A stretch of 38,501 nt of DNA from Micromonosporaceae bacterium (GTDB lineage Bacteria > Actinomycetota > Actinomycetes > Mycobacteriales > Micromonosporaceae). Positions within the stretch are counted from its first letter, which is position 1, and every line of letters starts with the position of its first letter. Under the pieces are notes generated by a model. The model ran no database searches and was not told the origin of the DNA. It worked only from the letters and a program-made list of their open reading frames with translations. The DNA lies in the NCBI GenBank assembly GCA_007130245.1, contig SLSW01000145.1, positions 1-38,501 on the forward strand. The letters are read 5' to 3'. A program made the position numbers and the translations under genes. Below are positions 15,653 to 23,508 of this stretch, in pieces.

Positions 15653-16236
15653 GGAATCGTCGGCAAATAGGCCGGTCGGGACTGTTCGTACACGGTGATG
15701 GCAGTCTCGTGGCGCAGTGTCAACGCAATGTCGTCGAGACCTTCCCGCAGCCGCCAGCGGCTGAAGTCGTCCAGCGGGAACGGCCATACCGCTCCGCTGG
15801 CGCGCACCTGGCGGCTCACAAGGTCGACGGTCACCGGGGTCGCGGGGTCGCGTTCGGCGTGCTCCCACAGCGTTTCCACGGCCGCGAGCGGCAGCTCCAC
15901 CGGCAGCAGCCCTTCGTTGAGCGCGTTGCCACGGAAGATGTCACCGAACCCGGGGGCGATGACCGCCCGGAAACCCCAGTCGCGTAACGCCCACACCGCG
16001 TGCTCACGCGACGATCCGGTGCCGAACTCCGGCCCGGCCACCAGGATCGTGGCACCGGCATGCCCGGGATTGTTGAGCACGAAGTCGGGGTCGTCGCGCC
16101 AGGCCCGGAACAGCCCGTCGGCGAATCCGGTGCGGCTGACCCGCTTGAGGTAGGCGGCCGGGATGATCTGGTCGGTATCTACGTTGGAACGGCGCAGCGG
16201 CAACGCAGTGCCGGTGTGGGTGGTGAAGGCGTCCAT
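15649..16236 (-). CDS. leuD: 3-isopropylmalate dehydratase, small subunit
   Basis: A 195-aa LeuD, the swivelling subunit of isopropylmalate isomerase in leucine synthesis. The same enzyme also isomerises citramalate in the CimA route to isoleucine. Motifs: [16 protein letters not shown] (about 17-32), [20 protein letters not shown] (about 66-85, the key substrate-recognition loop), [22 protein letters not shown]. Length is normal. ATG at 16236 overlaps the leuC stop by one base (TGATG), giving tight coupling to the large subunit. Confidence 0.97.
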   Translation of the reverse strand: MDAFTTHTGTALPLRRSNVDTDQIIPAAYLKRVSRTGFADGLFRAWRDDPDFVLNNPGHAGATILVAGPEFGTGSSREHAVWALRDWGFRAVIAPGFGDIFRGNALNEGLLPVELPLAAVETLWEHAERDPATPVTVDLVSRQVRASGAVWPFPLDDFSRWRLREGLDDIALTLRHETAITVYEQSRPAYLPTIP

Positions 16237-17687
16237 CAGCGGGCTCCCGGAAGGTCGGTGGGGGCGGCCAGGCGCCCGACCACGGCGGTGGCGGCCGCTA
16301 CCGGCGGCGAGACCAGGTGGGTGCGGCCGAGCCGCCCCTGCCGGCCCTCGAAGTTACGGTTCGATGTCGAGGCGGCCCGCTGGCCCGGTGACAACGTGTC
16401 GGGGTTCATTCCGAGGCACATCGAGCAACCGGCGAAGCGCCAATGGGCACCGGCCGCGAGGAAGACCTCGTGCAGCCCTTCCTGTTCCGCCGCCGCGCGC
16501 ACCGCGTCCGAACCCGGCACCACCAGCAGCTGGACACCCTCGGCCACGCGTCGGCCCCGGATGACGTCGGCGGCCGCGCGCAGGTCCTCCAGTCGGCCGT
16601 TGGTGCAGGAGCCGACGAAGACCACGTCGACCGGTACGTCGCGCATCGCGGTGCCGGGCGTGAGCGCCATGTACTCCAGTGCGCGCGCGGCCGCGGCCCG
16701 CTCGGCGTCGGTGGCGAAACCTTCCGGGTCCGGCACCGCGCCGTCGAGGGGCACGCCCTGGGCGGGGTTGGTGCCCCAGGTGACCCACGGCGCCACGGTG
16801 GCCGCGTCCAGCCGTACCTCGGTGTCGAAACCGGCACCCTCGTCGGTGGGCAGGCTGCGCCAGTGCGCCAACGCGGCCTCCCATGCGCCACCCGTCGGCG
16901 CGTACCGCCGGCCCTCCAGGTACGCGAAGGTGATGTCGTCCGGGGCCACGAGGCCGGCCTTGGCACCCCATTCGATGGACATGTTCGCCACGGTCATGCG
17001 GCCCTCCATGGACAGCGCCCGGATCGCCTCCCCGCGGTACTCCACGATGTGGCCGCGCCCGGCGCCGGTGCCGACCTGTGCAATCAGCGCCAGGATCAGG
17101 TCCTTGGCGGTGACCCCGGGACGCAGCGTGCCGTCGACGGTGACCGCCATTGTCTTCGGCCGCCGCTGCGGCAGGGTCTGGGTGGCCAGCACGTGCTCGA
17201 CCTCGCTGGTGCCGATGCCGAACGCGAGCGCGCCGAACGCCCCGTGGGTGGCGGTGTGCGAGTCCCCGCACACCACCGTCATGCCCGGCTGGGTGAGCCC
17301 GAGCTGCGGACCTATCACGTGCACGATGCCCTGATCGGCGTCACCGAGCGGCCGCAGCGTGATGCCGAACTCGTCGCAGTTGCGTCGCAGGGCCTGCAAC
17401 TGGGTGCGGGAGGTCAGGTCGGTGATGAGTGCGAGATCGCCGTGGCGCGCGGCCCCGGTGGGGTCGGCGTACCCGGTCGGGGTGTTGTGGTCCTCGGTGG
17501 CCAGCGTCAGGTCCGGCCGGCGTACCTTGCGGCCGGCCTGGCGCAGGCCGTCGAAGGCCTGCGGGCTGGTCACCTCGTGCAGCAGGTGCAGGTCGACGTA
17601 GAGCACGTCCGGCTCGCCGTCGGCACGACGGACCAGGTGGGCGTCCCAGACCTTTTCGGCCAGGGTGCGCGGAGGTGTGGCTGGCAC
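16236..17687 (-). CDS. leuC: 3-isopropylmalate dehydratase, large subunit
   Basis: A 483-aa LeuC, the [4Fe-4S] subunit of isopropylmalate isomerase. Cluster ligands are Cys in VGSCTNGR (about 345) and the CxxC of [12 protein letters not shown] (about 405-410). Other signatures: [37 protein letters not shown], and [10 protein letters not shown] near the C-terminus. GTG at 17687 is preferred over ATG 17735 because the likely -10 (TATAGT, 17744-17739) lies only 3 nt from that ATG, whereas AGAGGA lies upstream of the GTG, which sits next to the conserved [13 protein letters not shown] start. Expression is probably controlled by the divergent IclR-type NdgR. Confidence 0.95.
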   Translation of the reverse strand: MPATPPRTLAEKVWDAHLVRRADGEPDVLYVDLHLLHEVTSPQAFDGLRQAGRKVRRPDLTLATEDHNTPTGYADPTGAARHGDLALITDLTSRTQLQALRRNCDEFGITLRPLGDADQGIVHVIGPQLGLTQPGMTVVCGDSHTATHGAFGALAFGIGTSEVEHVLATQTLPQRRPKTMAVTVDGTLRPGVTAKDLILALIAQVGTGAGRGHIVEYRGEAIRALSMEGRMTVANMSIEWGAKAGLVAPDDITFAYLEGRRYAPTGGAWEAALAHWRSLPTDEGAGFDTEVRLDAATVAPWVTWGTNPAQGVPLDGAVPDPEGFATDAERAAAARALEYMALTPGTAMRDVPVDVVFVGSCTNGRLEDLRAAADVIRGRRVAEGVQLLVVPGSDAVRAAAEQEGLHEVFLAAGAHWRFAGCSMCLGMNPDTLSPGQRAASTSNRNFEGRQGRLGRTHLVSPPVAAATAVVGRLAAPTDLPGAR

Positions 17688-17737
17688 CGGGCGGTCCTCT
17701 CCGCGGATCCTCCGGGGACGGGGTCCGCTCGACATCC

Positions 17738-17777
17738 TACTATATGGGAGGTATCGTTCGCGTTGTGGGAAACAATA
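17738..17777. promoter_or_regulatory. leuCD / ndgR divergent promoter with inverted-repeat operator
   Basis: Two -10-like elements overlap back to back: TACTAT on the plus strand (17738-17743) and TATAGT on the minus strand (17744-17739). Next to them TATCGTT (17752-17758) and AACAATA (17771-17777) form an inverted repeat (6 of 7 positions) with a 12-bp spacer, putting the half-site centres 19 bp apart, about two helical turns. This sits in the leader of ndgR and at the -35 region for leuCD, a sensible place for NdgR to act on both. Confidence 0.5.
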
Positions 17778-18463
17778 TCAGTGGTGTGGGCGTCCTGGAC
17801 AAGGCTGTCACGATCCTGTCCGCCTGCGTGGAGGGCGCCAGCCTCGCCGAGCTCGTCGAGCGCACCAGGCTGCCCCGGGCCACGGCGCACCGCCTGGCGC
17901 AGGCGTTGGAGGCGCACCGCCTGCTGGTGCGGGACTCGCAGGGCCGCTGGCGACCCGGCACCCGGCTTGGGGAGCTGGCGAACGCGGCACCGGACGTGCT
18001 GCTGACCGCCGCGGAGCCGGTGCTGGCCGCACTGCGTGACGCCACCGGCGAGAGCGCCCAGCTGTTCCTGCGCCGCGCCGACGAGCGCGTCTGTGTCGCC
18101 GCCGCCGAGCGCGCCCGCGGGCTGCGTGACACCGTTCCGGTCGGCTCGGTGCTGCCAATGAGCGCGGGATCCGCCGCGCAGGTGCTGCTGGCGTGGGAGC
18201 CGCCGGAGGCCTACCTGCCACTGCTGCCCAGGTGCAAGTTCACCGGGCGCACCCTGGCCGAGGTGCGGCGCCGGGGCTGGGCACAGAGCGTGGCCGAGCG
18301 GGAGCCGGGTGTGGCTAGCGTCTCCGCGCCGGTGCGTGACCGCACCGGGCGGGTGATCGCCGCGATCAGTGTGTCCGGCCCGATCGAGCGGATGAGCCGC
18401 CGTCCCGGCGAGCGGTTCGCCATGTCCGTGGTGCGCGCCGGCCAACGCCTCTCCGGCCTATAA
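17765..18463 (+). CDS. ndgR: IclR-family regulator, NdgR type
   Basis: A 232-aa IclR regulator closely resembling streptomycete NdgR/AreB. The N-terminal winged helix-turn-helix (about 8-65) has [13 protein letters not shown] and [19 protein letters not shown]. The effector domain contains [45 protein letters not shown] and [14 protein letters not shown]. NdgR controls leucine biosynthesis and other amino acid genes in Streptomyces, usually as the neighbour divergent from leuCD, as here. GTG at 17765 aligns with the family N-terminus; ATG at 17744 would add seven residues, and its only Shine-Dalgarno-like sequence (GGGAGG, 17746-17751) lies after it. Confidence 0.92.
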   Translation: MGNNISGVGVLDKAVTILSACVEGASLAELVERTRLPRATAHRLAQALEAHRLLVRDSQGRWRPGTRLGELANAAPDVLLTAAEPVLAALRDATGESAQLFLRRADERVCVAAAERARGLRDTVPVGSVLPMSAGSAAQVLLAWEPPEAYLPLLPRCKFTGRTLAEVRRRGWAQSVAEREPGVASVSAPVRDRTGRVIAAISVSGPIERMSRRPGERFAMSVVRAGQRLSGL

Positions 18464-18478
18464 CCCACCGAACCAAAC

Positions 18479-18512
18479 CGGGCCGCGTCACCGGTGACGG
18501 CGACGCGGCCCG
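18479..18512. terminator. Strong bidirectional hairpin between ndgR and tRNA-Glu
   Basis: An 11-bp perfect stem (CGGGCCGCGTC at 18479-18489 with GACGCGGCCCG at 18502-18512) has a 12-nt loop. It lies just after the ndgR stop and just after the 3' end of the opposing tRNA gene, so it can serve both. Confidence 0.75.
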
Positions 18513-18515
18513 TGC

Positions 18516-18591
18516 TGGTAGCCCCGAGGGGATTCGAACCCCCGCTACCGCCTTGAGAGGGCGGCGTCCTAGGCCGCTAGACGACGGGGCC
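18516..18591 (-). tRNA. tRNA-Glu (CTC anticodon)
   Basis: The reverse complement folds as a complete tRNA: acceptor GGCCCCG with CGGGGCT, D arm with AGCGGCCTAGG, anticodon stem CCGCC/GGCGG around loop CTCTCAA (anticodon CTC), T arm with TTCGAAT. The 3' CCA is encoded (TGG at 18516-18518 on the plus strand). Confidence 0.95.
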
Positions 18592-18614
18592 AGGTCGGCT
18601 GAATCCTACCAGCG

Positions 18615-18686
18615 CTGGGGTACCAGGACTCGAACCTGAACTAACGGAACCAGAATCCGTCGGGCTGCCAATTACCCCATACCCCA
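18615..18686 (-). tRNA. tRNA-Gln (CTG anticodon)
   Basis: The reverse complement is a 72-nt tRNA: acceptor TGGGGTA with TACCCCA, discriminator G, anticodon stem ACGGA/TCCGT around TTCTGGT (anticodon CTG), T arm with TTCGAGT. CCA is not encoded. It is tandem with tRNA-Glu, 23 bp upstream of it. Gln-Glu tRNA pairs are a frequent actinobacterial arrangement. Confidence 0.95.
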
Positions 18687-18694
18687 TAGGTCTA

Positions 18695-18718
18695 CCCCGC
18701 ACCTCATTCGGTGCGGGG
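18695..18718 (-). terminator. Hairpin between the FAH gene and tRNA-Gln
   Basis: CCCCGCACC (18695-18703) pairs perfectly with GGTGCGGGG (18710-18718) around a 6-nt loop. It lies directly after the FAH gene on the minus strand and before the tRNA genes. Confidence 0.65.
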
Positions 18719-18745
18719 CGCACCGAGACTGAACTGTACCTGACG

Positions 18746-19558
18746 CTATTCCAGGTTGACCACCGGGTTGGACAGCTCACCGACGCCCCCGACCCGCACC
18801 ACGACCGTATCGCCCGCCTGCAGCGGTCCTACGCCCGCCGGAGTGCCGGTAAGCACCACGTCGCCGGGCAGCAGTGTCATCACGTGTGACACGTACGACA
18901 CCAGAGCGGCGGGATCGAAGACCATGTCACTGGTGCGGCCCAACTGCCGCACCTCGTCGTTGACCTCGCACCGCACCTCCCGATCGGACATGTCCACATC
19001 GGTGGTGATCCACGGTCCGAGCGGGCAGAACGAGTCGAACCCCTTCGCCCGCGTCCACTGGTCGTCGGCGCGCTGCAGATCCCGGGCGGTGACGTCGTTC
19101 GCGCACGTCCAGCCGAAGATCGCCTGCTCAGCGGCAGCCCGGTCGGCCCGGCGCGCTCCGGGCGGCCCGATGACCGCCGCCACCTCGGCCTCGTGCTCGA
19201 CCTGCGACGACTGGGGTGGCAGCCGGATCGCATCGGCCGGACCGATCACGGCGGTCGACGGCTTCAGGAACAGCAACGGCTCCGCTGGCACCTTCGCACC
19301 GTGCTCAGCGGCGTGCTCGGCGTAGTTACGTCCCACGCACACGATCTTGCTGGGCAGGATCGGCGACAGCAGCCGCACGTCGGCCAGCGCCCAGCGCTGG
19401 CCGGTGCGCTGCAGCCGCCCGAACGGATGCCCGTCGATCTCCGCCACGGTCACCGCGTCCGGGCCAGCGTCCGGGTCCCCCTCCACCACACCGAACGACA
19501 TGCCACTGGCGTGGGCAAACCGCGCGATCCGCACCGCATCTGTCGAACTCGAGGTCAC
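18746..19558 (-). CDS. Fumarylacetoacetate hydrolase (FAH) family protein
   Basis: A 270-aa FAH-superfamily enzyme. The metal-binding core is clear: VCVGRNYAEHAAEHG (about 72-86), LFLKPSTAVIGP, EHEAEVAAVIG (about 120-130, Glu ligands), GWTCANDVTARDLQ (Asp ligand), KGFDSFCPLGPWI, and TGTPAGVGPLQAGD. Members include oxaloacetate decarboxylases, acylpyruvases and 2-hydroxyhepta-2,4-diene isomerases; substrate cannot be assigned. GTG at 19558 is used because TAGGTT lies 6 nt upstream (leaderless pattern); an internal GTG at 19534 (VRIARFAHASG) is also a plausible start, since family members often begin there. Confidence 0.85.
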   Translation of the reverse strand: MTSSSTDAVRIARFAHASGMSFGVVEGDPDAGPDAVTVAEIDGHPFGRLQRTGQRWALADVRLLSPILPSKIVCVGRNYAEHAAEHGAKVPAEPLLFLKPSTAVIGPADAIRLPPQSSQVEHEAEVAAVIGPPGARRADRAAAEQAIFGWTCANDVTARDLQRADDQWTRAKGFDSFCPLGPWITTDVDMSDREVRCEVNDEVRQLGRTSDMVFDPAALVSYVSHVMTLLPGDVVLTGTPAGVGPLQAGDTVVVRVGGVGELSNPVVNLE

Positions 19559-19627
19559 CGCACCAACCTAGCCCGGCAGCTGCCGCGCCTCCGCGCGCCC
19601 CCGGCCGCCGGCACGCTCACCCGCCGC

Positions 19628-21211
19628 TCATCGGGTCGGGCTCCGGTGCGCCAGACCCCAGACGAGCGCGTCGACCAGCGCCAGCCAGCTCGCCTCCACC
19701 ACGTTCTCGTGCACGCCCACCGTCGTCCAGTCCCGGCCGGCGGTGTCCACAGTCTCCAGCAGCACCCGCGTGACCGCCCCGGTGCCCTGCGAGCCCTCCA
19801 GGATGCGCACCTTGTAGTCGGCCAGCTGGAAGTTGGCCAGCCGCGGGTAGTGATGCGCCAGCGCCGCCCGCAGCGCCTGGTCGAGTGCGTTCACCGGGCC
19901 ATTGCCCTCGGCGGTGGTGATCACCCGCGCACCGTCGACGTCGAGCTTGACGGTGGCCTCCGAGACCACCTCGCCATCGGCGCGGTGCTCGACCAGCACC
20001 CGGTAGGACTCGAGCGTGAACGGCACGGCCGCCTGCCCCAGCACGTCGCGGACGAGCAACTCGAACGAGGCGTCGGCGGCCTCGTACGACCACCCGTCCG
20101 CCTCGCGTCGCTTGACCAGGTCAGTCACCCGGGTCAGCGCGTGGTCGTGCCCGGTCAGGTCCAGGCCCAGCTCGCGGCTCTTGAGCTCCACGCTGGCGCG
20201 CCCGGCCATCTCGGTGACCAGGATCCGCATGTCGTTGCCGACCGCCGCGGGGTCCACATGGTTGTACAGCGCGGGATCCACTTTGATGGCACTGGCGTGC
20301 AGGCCCGCCTTGTGGGCGAAGGCGGCCGACCCGGCGTACGCCTGGTGGCTGTCGGGCGCGAGATTGGCGATCTCGGCGACGGCGTGCGAGACCCGCACCA
20401 TCTGTTCCAGGCACCCGTCCGGCAGCACCGGCAGGCCGAGCTTGAGCGCCAGGTTGCCCACCACCGCGAACAGGTCGGCGTTGCCGGGTCGCTCGCCGTA
20501 GCCGTTGGCCGTGCACTGCACGTGCCGGACGCCGGCCTCGACCGCGGTCACCGTGTTGGCCACCGCGCAGGCGGTGTCGTCCTGGCAGTGGATGCCCAAC
20601 CGGTCCGGCGTCAGGCCGGTCCGTTCGCACAGCTCGGCGACGGTCGCGGTCACCCGCGACGGCAGCATCCCGCCGTTGGTGTCGCACATCACGGCCACCT
20701 CCGCGCCGGCCTGGAGCGCCGCGGTCACCACCGAGGCGGCGTACGCCGGATCGTGGCCGAACCCGTCGAAGAAGTGCTCGCAGTCGAGGAACACCCGGCG
20801 GCCCTCACCGGTCAGGTACGCCACGGTGTCGGTGACCATCGCGAGGTTCTCCCGCCCGGTGGTGCGCAGCGCCCGCTCCACGTGACGTAGATCCGACTTG
20901 GCCACCAGGCACACCGCGGGGGTCTCGGCGTCCAGTAGCGCGCGCACCTGCCGGTCGGTGCGCACCGCCACCCCGGCACGCCGGGTGGCGCCGAAGGCGA
21001 CCAGGATCGCGTGACGCAGCGTGAGCTCCTTGGCCGCCCGCGCGAAGAACTCCGTGTCGGTCGGCAGGGCGCCCGGCCAGCCGCCCTCGATGAAGCCGAC
21101 CCCGAACTCGTCCAGCAGGCGCGCCACCGCGAGCTTGTCCGCCACCGAGTAGCGGATCCCCTCGCGCTGGGCCCCGTCGCGCAACGTGGTGTCGTACACC
21201 TGGAAGTTCAT
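19628..21211 (-). CDS. cimA: Citramalate synthase
   Basis: A 527-aa CimA of the HMGL-like/LeuA family that condenses pyruvate and acetyl-CoA to (R)-citramalate, the entry to threonine-independent isoleucine synthesis. The N-terminal TIM barrel has VYDTTLRDGAQREGI (about 5-19), EGGWPGALPTD in place of the isopropylmalate synthase loop, MCDTNGG, and the metal-binding GIHCQDDTACAVANT near 230. A C-terminal LeuA allosteric domain (about 390-515) suggests feedback control. The GGWPG motif separates it from LeuA and homocitrate synthase. ATG at 21211 has GAAGGAGAAA upstream. The leader contains a likely attenuator. LeuCD and LeuB, which complete the pathway, are in this window. Confidence 0.92.
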   Translation of the reverse strand: MNFQVYDTTLRDGAQREGIRYSVADKLAVARLLDEFGVGFIEGGWPGALPTDTEFFARAAKELTLRHAILVAFGATRRAGVAVRTDRQVRALLDAETPAVCLVAKSDLRHVERALRTTGRENLAMVTDTVAYLTGEGRRVFLDCEHFFDGFGHDPAYAASVVTAALQAGAEVAVMCDTNGGMLPSRVTATVAELCERTGLTPDRLGIHCQDDTACAVANTVTAVEAGVRHVQCTANGYGERPGNADLFAVVGNLALKLGLPVLPDGCLEQMVRVSHAVAEIANLAPDSHQAYAGSAAFAHKAGLHASAIKVDPALYNHVDPAAVGNDMRILVTEMAGRASVELKSRELGLDLTGHDHALTRVTDLVKRREADGWSYEAADASFELLVRDVLGQAAVPFTLESYRVLVEHRADGEVVSEATVKLDVDGARVITTAEGNGPVNALDQALRAALAHHYPRLANFQLADYKVRILEGSQGTGAVTRVLLETVDTAGRDWTTVGVHENVVEASWLALVDALVWGLAHRSPTR

Positions 21212-21245
21212 GGGGTTTCTCCTTCACCGTGGTTGCCCAACAAAA

Positions 21246-21271
21246 AGACCCCCCGCGGGTGCGGGAGGTCT
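21246..21271 (-). terminator. Attenuator terminator in the cimA leader
   Basis: On the minus strand AGACCTCCCGC and GCGGGGGGTCT form an 11-bp stem (one G-U pair) with a 4-nt loop, followed directly by TTTTTGTT. This is a textbook intrinsic terminator, rare in such GC-rich DNA. It lies 35 bp before the cimA ATG, with no gene before it other than the short leader frame, so it most likely attenuates cimA. Confidence 0.85.
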
Positions 21272-21299
21272 GCGCGCTCGGCGGTGTGTGGCCGGCGCG

Positions 21300-21335
21300 C
21301 TAGCTGCCGATAATCAGGGCGGGGCGATTGCTCAC
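21300..21335 (-). CDS. Putative cimA leader peptide with Leu-Ile-Ile codons
   Basis: GTG AGC AAT ... TAG encodes the 11-residue MSNRPALIIGS. The Leu-Ile-Ile run sits 2 codons before the stop and about 30 nt upstream of the terminator stem, as expected for ribosome-mediated attenuation by isoleucine supply. A weak -10-like CAGGCT lies 7 nt before the GTG, so the peptide would be leaderless. The coding claim rests on position and codon content only. Confidence 0.6.
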   Translation of the reverse strand: MSNRPALIIGS

Positions 21336-21423
21336 GCCCGGTAGCCTGCCAGCCACGTCCGTTCAATGGAAGGGTGTTCCCGAATGCCGGGATGAGAGTG
21401 CGGGCAGCGGATACCCTGACGGC

Positions 21424-22164
21424 GTGGACGGCAATCCGATGCAGCGCGAGTTCCGGTTCTCCCAGGTATTCAACTTCCGCGATGTGGGCGGACTCCCCAC
21501 CACCGACGGCGGAACGGTGCGCTGGCGGCGGCTGTTCCGCTCCGACGCACTGTCCGGGCTGACCCCCGACGACCGGCAGCCGTTCCAGCGGCTCGGCATC
21601 CGCACCGTGCTGGATCTGCGTCAGCCGGACGAGATCGCCGAGGACGGCCGGGTGCCGCCGTGGGACGGCCTTACCTACCGCAACCTCCCGCCGGAGTACC
21701 CGCCGTGGGAGCTCAACCCGTACCACGACAGACTGGACCCGGCGCGTTACCTCGCCGACCGCTACCGGGAGATGGCCGAGCACGCCGCGTCGCAACTGGC
21801 CGGCGCGGTCGGGGTGATCGCCGGTTCCGTGCACGCGCCGGCGGTGGTGCACTGCAAGGCCGGCAAGGACCGCACCGGGGTGGTGTGCGCGCTGGTGCTG
21901 TCACTGCTGGGCGTGGCCGACGAGCACATCGACGCCGACTACACCCGCAGCACCGCCGGCAACGAGGCGTACGTGGCGTGGCAGCGCCGCAACGGCCAGC
22001 CGGACCTGGTGATGCGGCCCCACTGGCGGTCACATCCGGGCACGATGCTGATGTTCCTGTCCGAGCTGCGCGAGCGCCACGGCTCGGTGGAGCGCTACCT
22101 CGCCGCCAGCGGGCTGGCGCGCGACCATGTCACCGCGTTGCGCACCCACCTGCTCTCCCCCTGA
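21424..22164 (+). CDS. Tyrosine-protein phosphatase (DSP/PTP-like)
   Basis: A 246-aa protein of the tyrosine phosphatase family common in actinobacteria (PtpB-like). NFRDVGGLPTTDGG (about 18-31) is the N-terminal signature and VVHCKAGKDRTGVVCAL (about 140-156) the Cys-x5-Arg catalytic loop; the KAGKDRT form is typical of PtpB-like enzymes that act on phosphotyrosine and phosphoinositides. DEHIDADY and a C-terminal helical part follow. GTG at 21424 is used: TACCCT (21412-21417) lies 6 nt upstream, fitting a leaderless transcript; ATG 21439 is the alternative. It is divergent from cimA and convergent with ilvE. No signal peptide. Confidence 0.88.
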   Translation: MDGNPMQREFRFSQVFNFRDVGGLPTTDGGTVRWRRLFRSDALSGLTPDDRQPFQRLGIRTVLDLRQPDEIAEDGRVPPWDGLTYRNLPPEYPPWELNPYHDRLDPARYLADRYREMAEHAASQLAGAVGVIAGSVHAPAVVHCKAGKDRTGVVCALVLSLLGVADEHIDADYTRSTAGNEAYVAWQRRNGQPDLVMRPHWRSHPGTMLMFLSELRERHGSVERYLAASGLARDHVTALRTHLLSP

Positions 22165-22210
22165 GGAGGGGTCCCCTGTTCAGCCCTGAGCCTTAATAAG
22201 GGACCCTTCC
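22165..22210. repeat. Inverted repeat resembling a Micromonospora small intergenic element
   Basis: GGAGGGGTCCCC at 22165-22176 and AAGGGACCCTTCC at 22198-22210 are imperfect inverted repeats between the convergent phosphatase and ilvE genes. The right arm with its TTAATAAGGGACCCTTCC core looks like a short repeat that I remember as abundant in Micromonospora and Salinispora genomes. It may also act as a bidirectional terminator. Confidence 0.5.
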
Positions 22211-22249
22211 TCAAGAAAACCGCGCAAGAGGGGAAGCCGGCTGGGACGC

Positions 22250-23347
22250 TCAGAGCACCCGCTGCACCCACCCGAACGGGTCCTCGGCCCGCCCCCGCTG
22301 GATGTCGATCAGCTGGCTGCGTAGTGACATGGTGACCTCGCCCGGACCGCCGTCGGCGACGCGGAACTCCCCGTCGCTAGAGCGCACCGTGCCTATCGGG
22401 GTCAGCACCGCCGCCGTACCGCACGCGAAGACCTCCCGCAGCCTGCCGCTGGCGGCGTCGGCGCGCCACTGTTCGAACGAGACCGGGCGCTCGACCACGG
22501 TCCGGCCGTGGTGACGCGCCAGAGTGATCACCGAGTCGCGGGTGACGCCGGGAAGGATGGTGCCGGTCAGCTCCGGGGTCACCAGGGTGCCGTCGTCGTA
22601 GACGAAGAAGACGTTCATCCCGCCCAGCTCGTCGACGTACTTCCGGTGCACGGCGTCAAGGAACACCACCTGGTCGCAACCGTGCGAGACCGCCTCGGCG
22701 TGCGCCGCCAGCGAGGCGGCGTAGTTGCCGCCGCACTTGGCCGCACCGGTGCCGCCCGGACCGGCCCGGGTGTAGTCGTCGGACACCCACACCTGCACCG
22801 GCGTGACACCGCTGGCGAAGTATGCCCCCACCGGGGAGGCGATCACCAGGTAGAGATACTCGCTGGCCGGTTTCACCCCGAGGAAGACCTCGCTGGCGTA
22901 CATAAACGGTCGAAGGTAGAGGCTCGCCTCGTCGCTGGCCGGCACCCACTCCCGGTCGACCTCGATGAGCGCCCGCAGCGAGTCCAGGAACACCTGCTCG
23001 GGCAGTGGCGCCATCGCCATGCGCTGTGCGGAGGCGGCGAACCGGGCCGCGTTGGCCTCGGGACGGAACAGCGCCACCCCACCGTCGTCGGTGCGGTAGG
23101 CCTTCATGCCTTCGAAGATCTCCTGCGCGTAGTGCAGCACCGCGGTAGCCGGGTCCAACGTGAGCGGTCCGTACGGCTCGATCCGCGCGTCGTACCAGCC
23201 CTTGCCCTCGGCCCACCGGATGGTGACCATGTGGTCGGTGAATATCCGGCCGAAGCCCGGATTTGCCAGCAGCGCGTCACGCTCGGCGGCAGCTACCGGC
23301 GCCGGGTTCGGTCGCACCTCGAACTCGAGCTTGCCACCACCGCTCAT
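22250..23347 (-). CDS. ilvE: Branched-chain amino acid aminotransferase
   Basis: A 365-aa class IV (fold-type IV) PLP aminotransferase that makes Ile, Val and Leu from their 2-oxo acids with glutamate. Characteristic blocks: ARIEPYGPLTLDPATAVLHYAQEIFEGMKAYR (about 55-86), RPEANAARFAASAQRMAMAPLP, YLRPFMYASEVFLGVKP, and the Schiff-base Lys in GTGAAKCGGNYAASL (about 200-214). VFLDAVHRKYVDELGGMNVFFV and TVVERPVSFEQW follow. Length and order match bacterial type II BCAT. ATG at 23347 has a GGAGGTGGC Shine-Dalgarno region just upstream. Confidence 0.96.
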   Translation of the reverse strand: MSGGGKLEFEVRPNPAPVAAAERDALLANPGFGRIFTDHMVTIRWAEGKGWYDARIEPYGPLTLDPATAVLHYAQEIFEGMKAYRTDDGGVALFRPEANAARFAASAQRMAMAPLPEQVFLDSLRALIEVDREWVPASDEASLYLRPFMYASEVFLGVKPASEYLYLVIASPVGAYFASGVTPVQVWVSDDYTRAGPGGTGAAKCGGNYAASLAAHAEAVSHGCDQVVFLDAVHRKYVDELGGMNVFFVYDDGTLVTPELTGTILPGVTRDSVITLARHHGRTVVERPVSFEQWRADAASGRLREVFACGTAAVLTPIGTVRSSDGEFRVADGGPGEVTMSLRSQLIDIQRGRAEDPFGWVQRVL

Positions 23348-23438
23348 CGCGCCACCTCCGTGTCACATCGTGGGAAACCGGCATCTGCAACCTACCCCGA
23401 ACGCTCGTTCATGTGAACCCGGCACCGGCCCCACGGCT

Positions 23439-23508
23439 CCCGTCGATCTAGGGCTTGTTCACGTGATTTGAGATCAGATCATGTGAACAATCCCTAGATC
23501 GACGGGGA
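23439..23508. repeat. Long imperfect palindrome between ilvE and leuB (REP-like)
   Basis: Two 29-nt arms (23439-23467 and 23478-23506) match at 27 of 29 positions around a 10-nt spacer, so a transcript from either strand would form a very long hairpin. The right arm contains the leuB stop codon. A 23-bp part of the right arm (23486-23508) recurs at 35184-35206 with one difference, so this is an interspersed repeat rather than an ordinary terminator. Confidence 0.85.
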
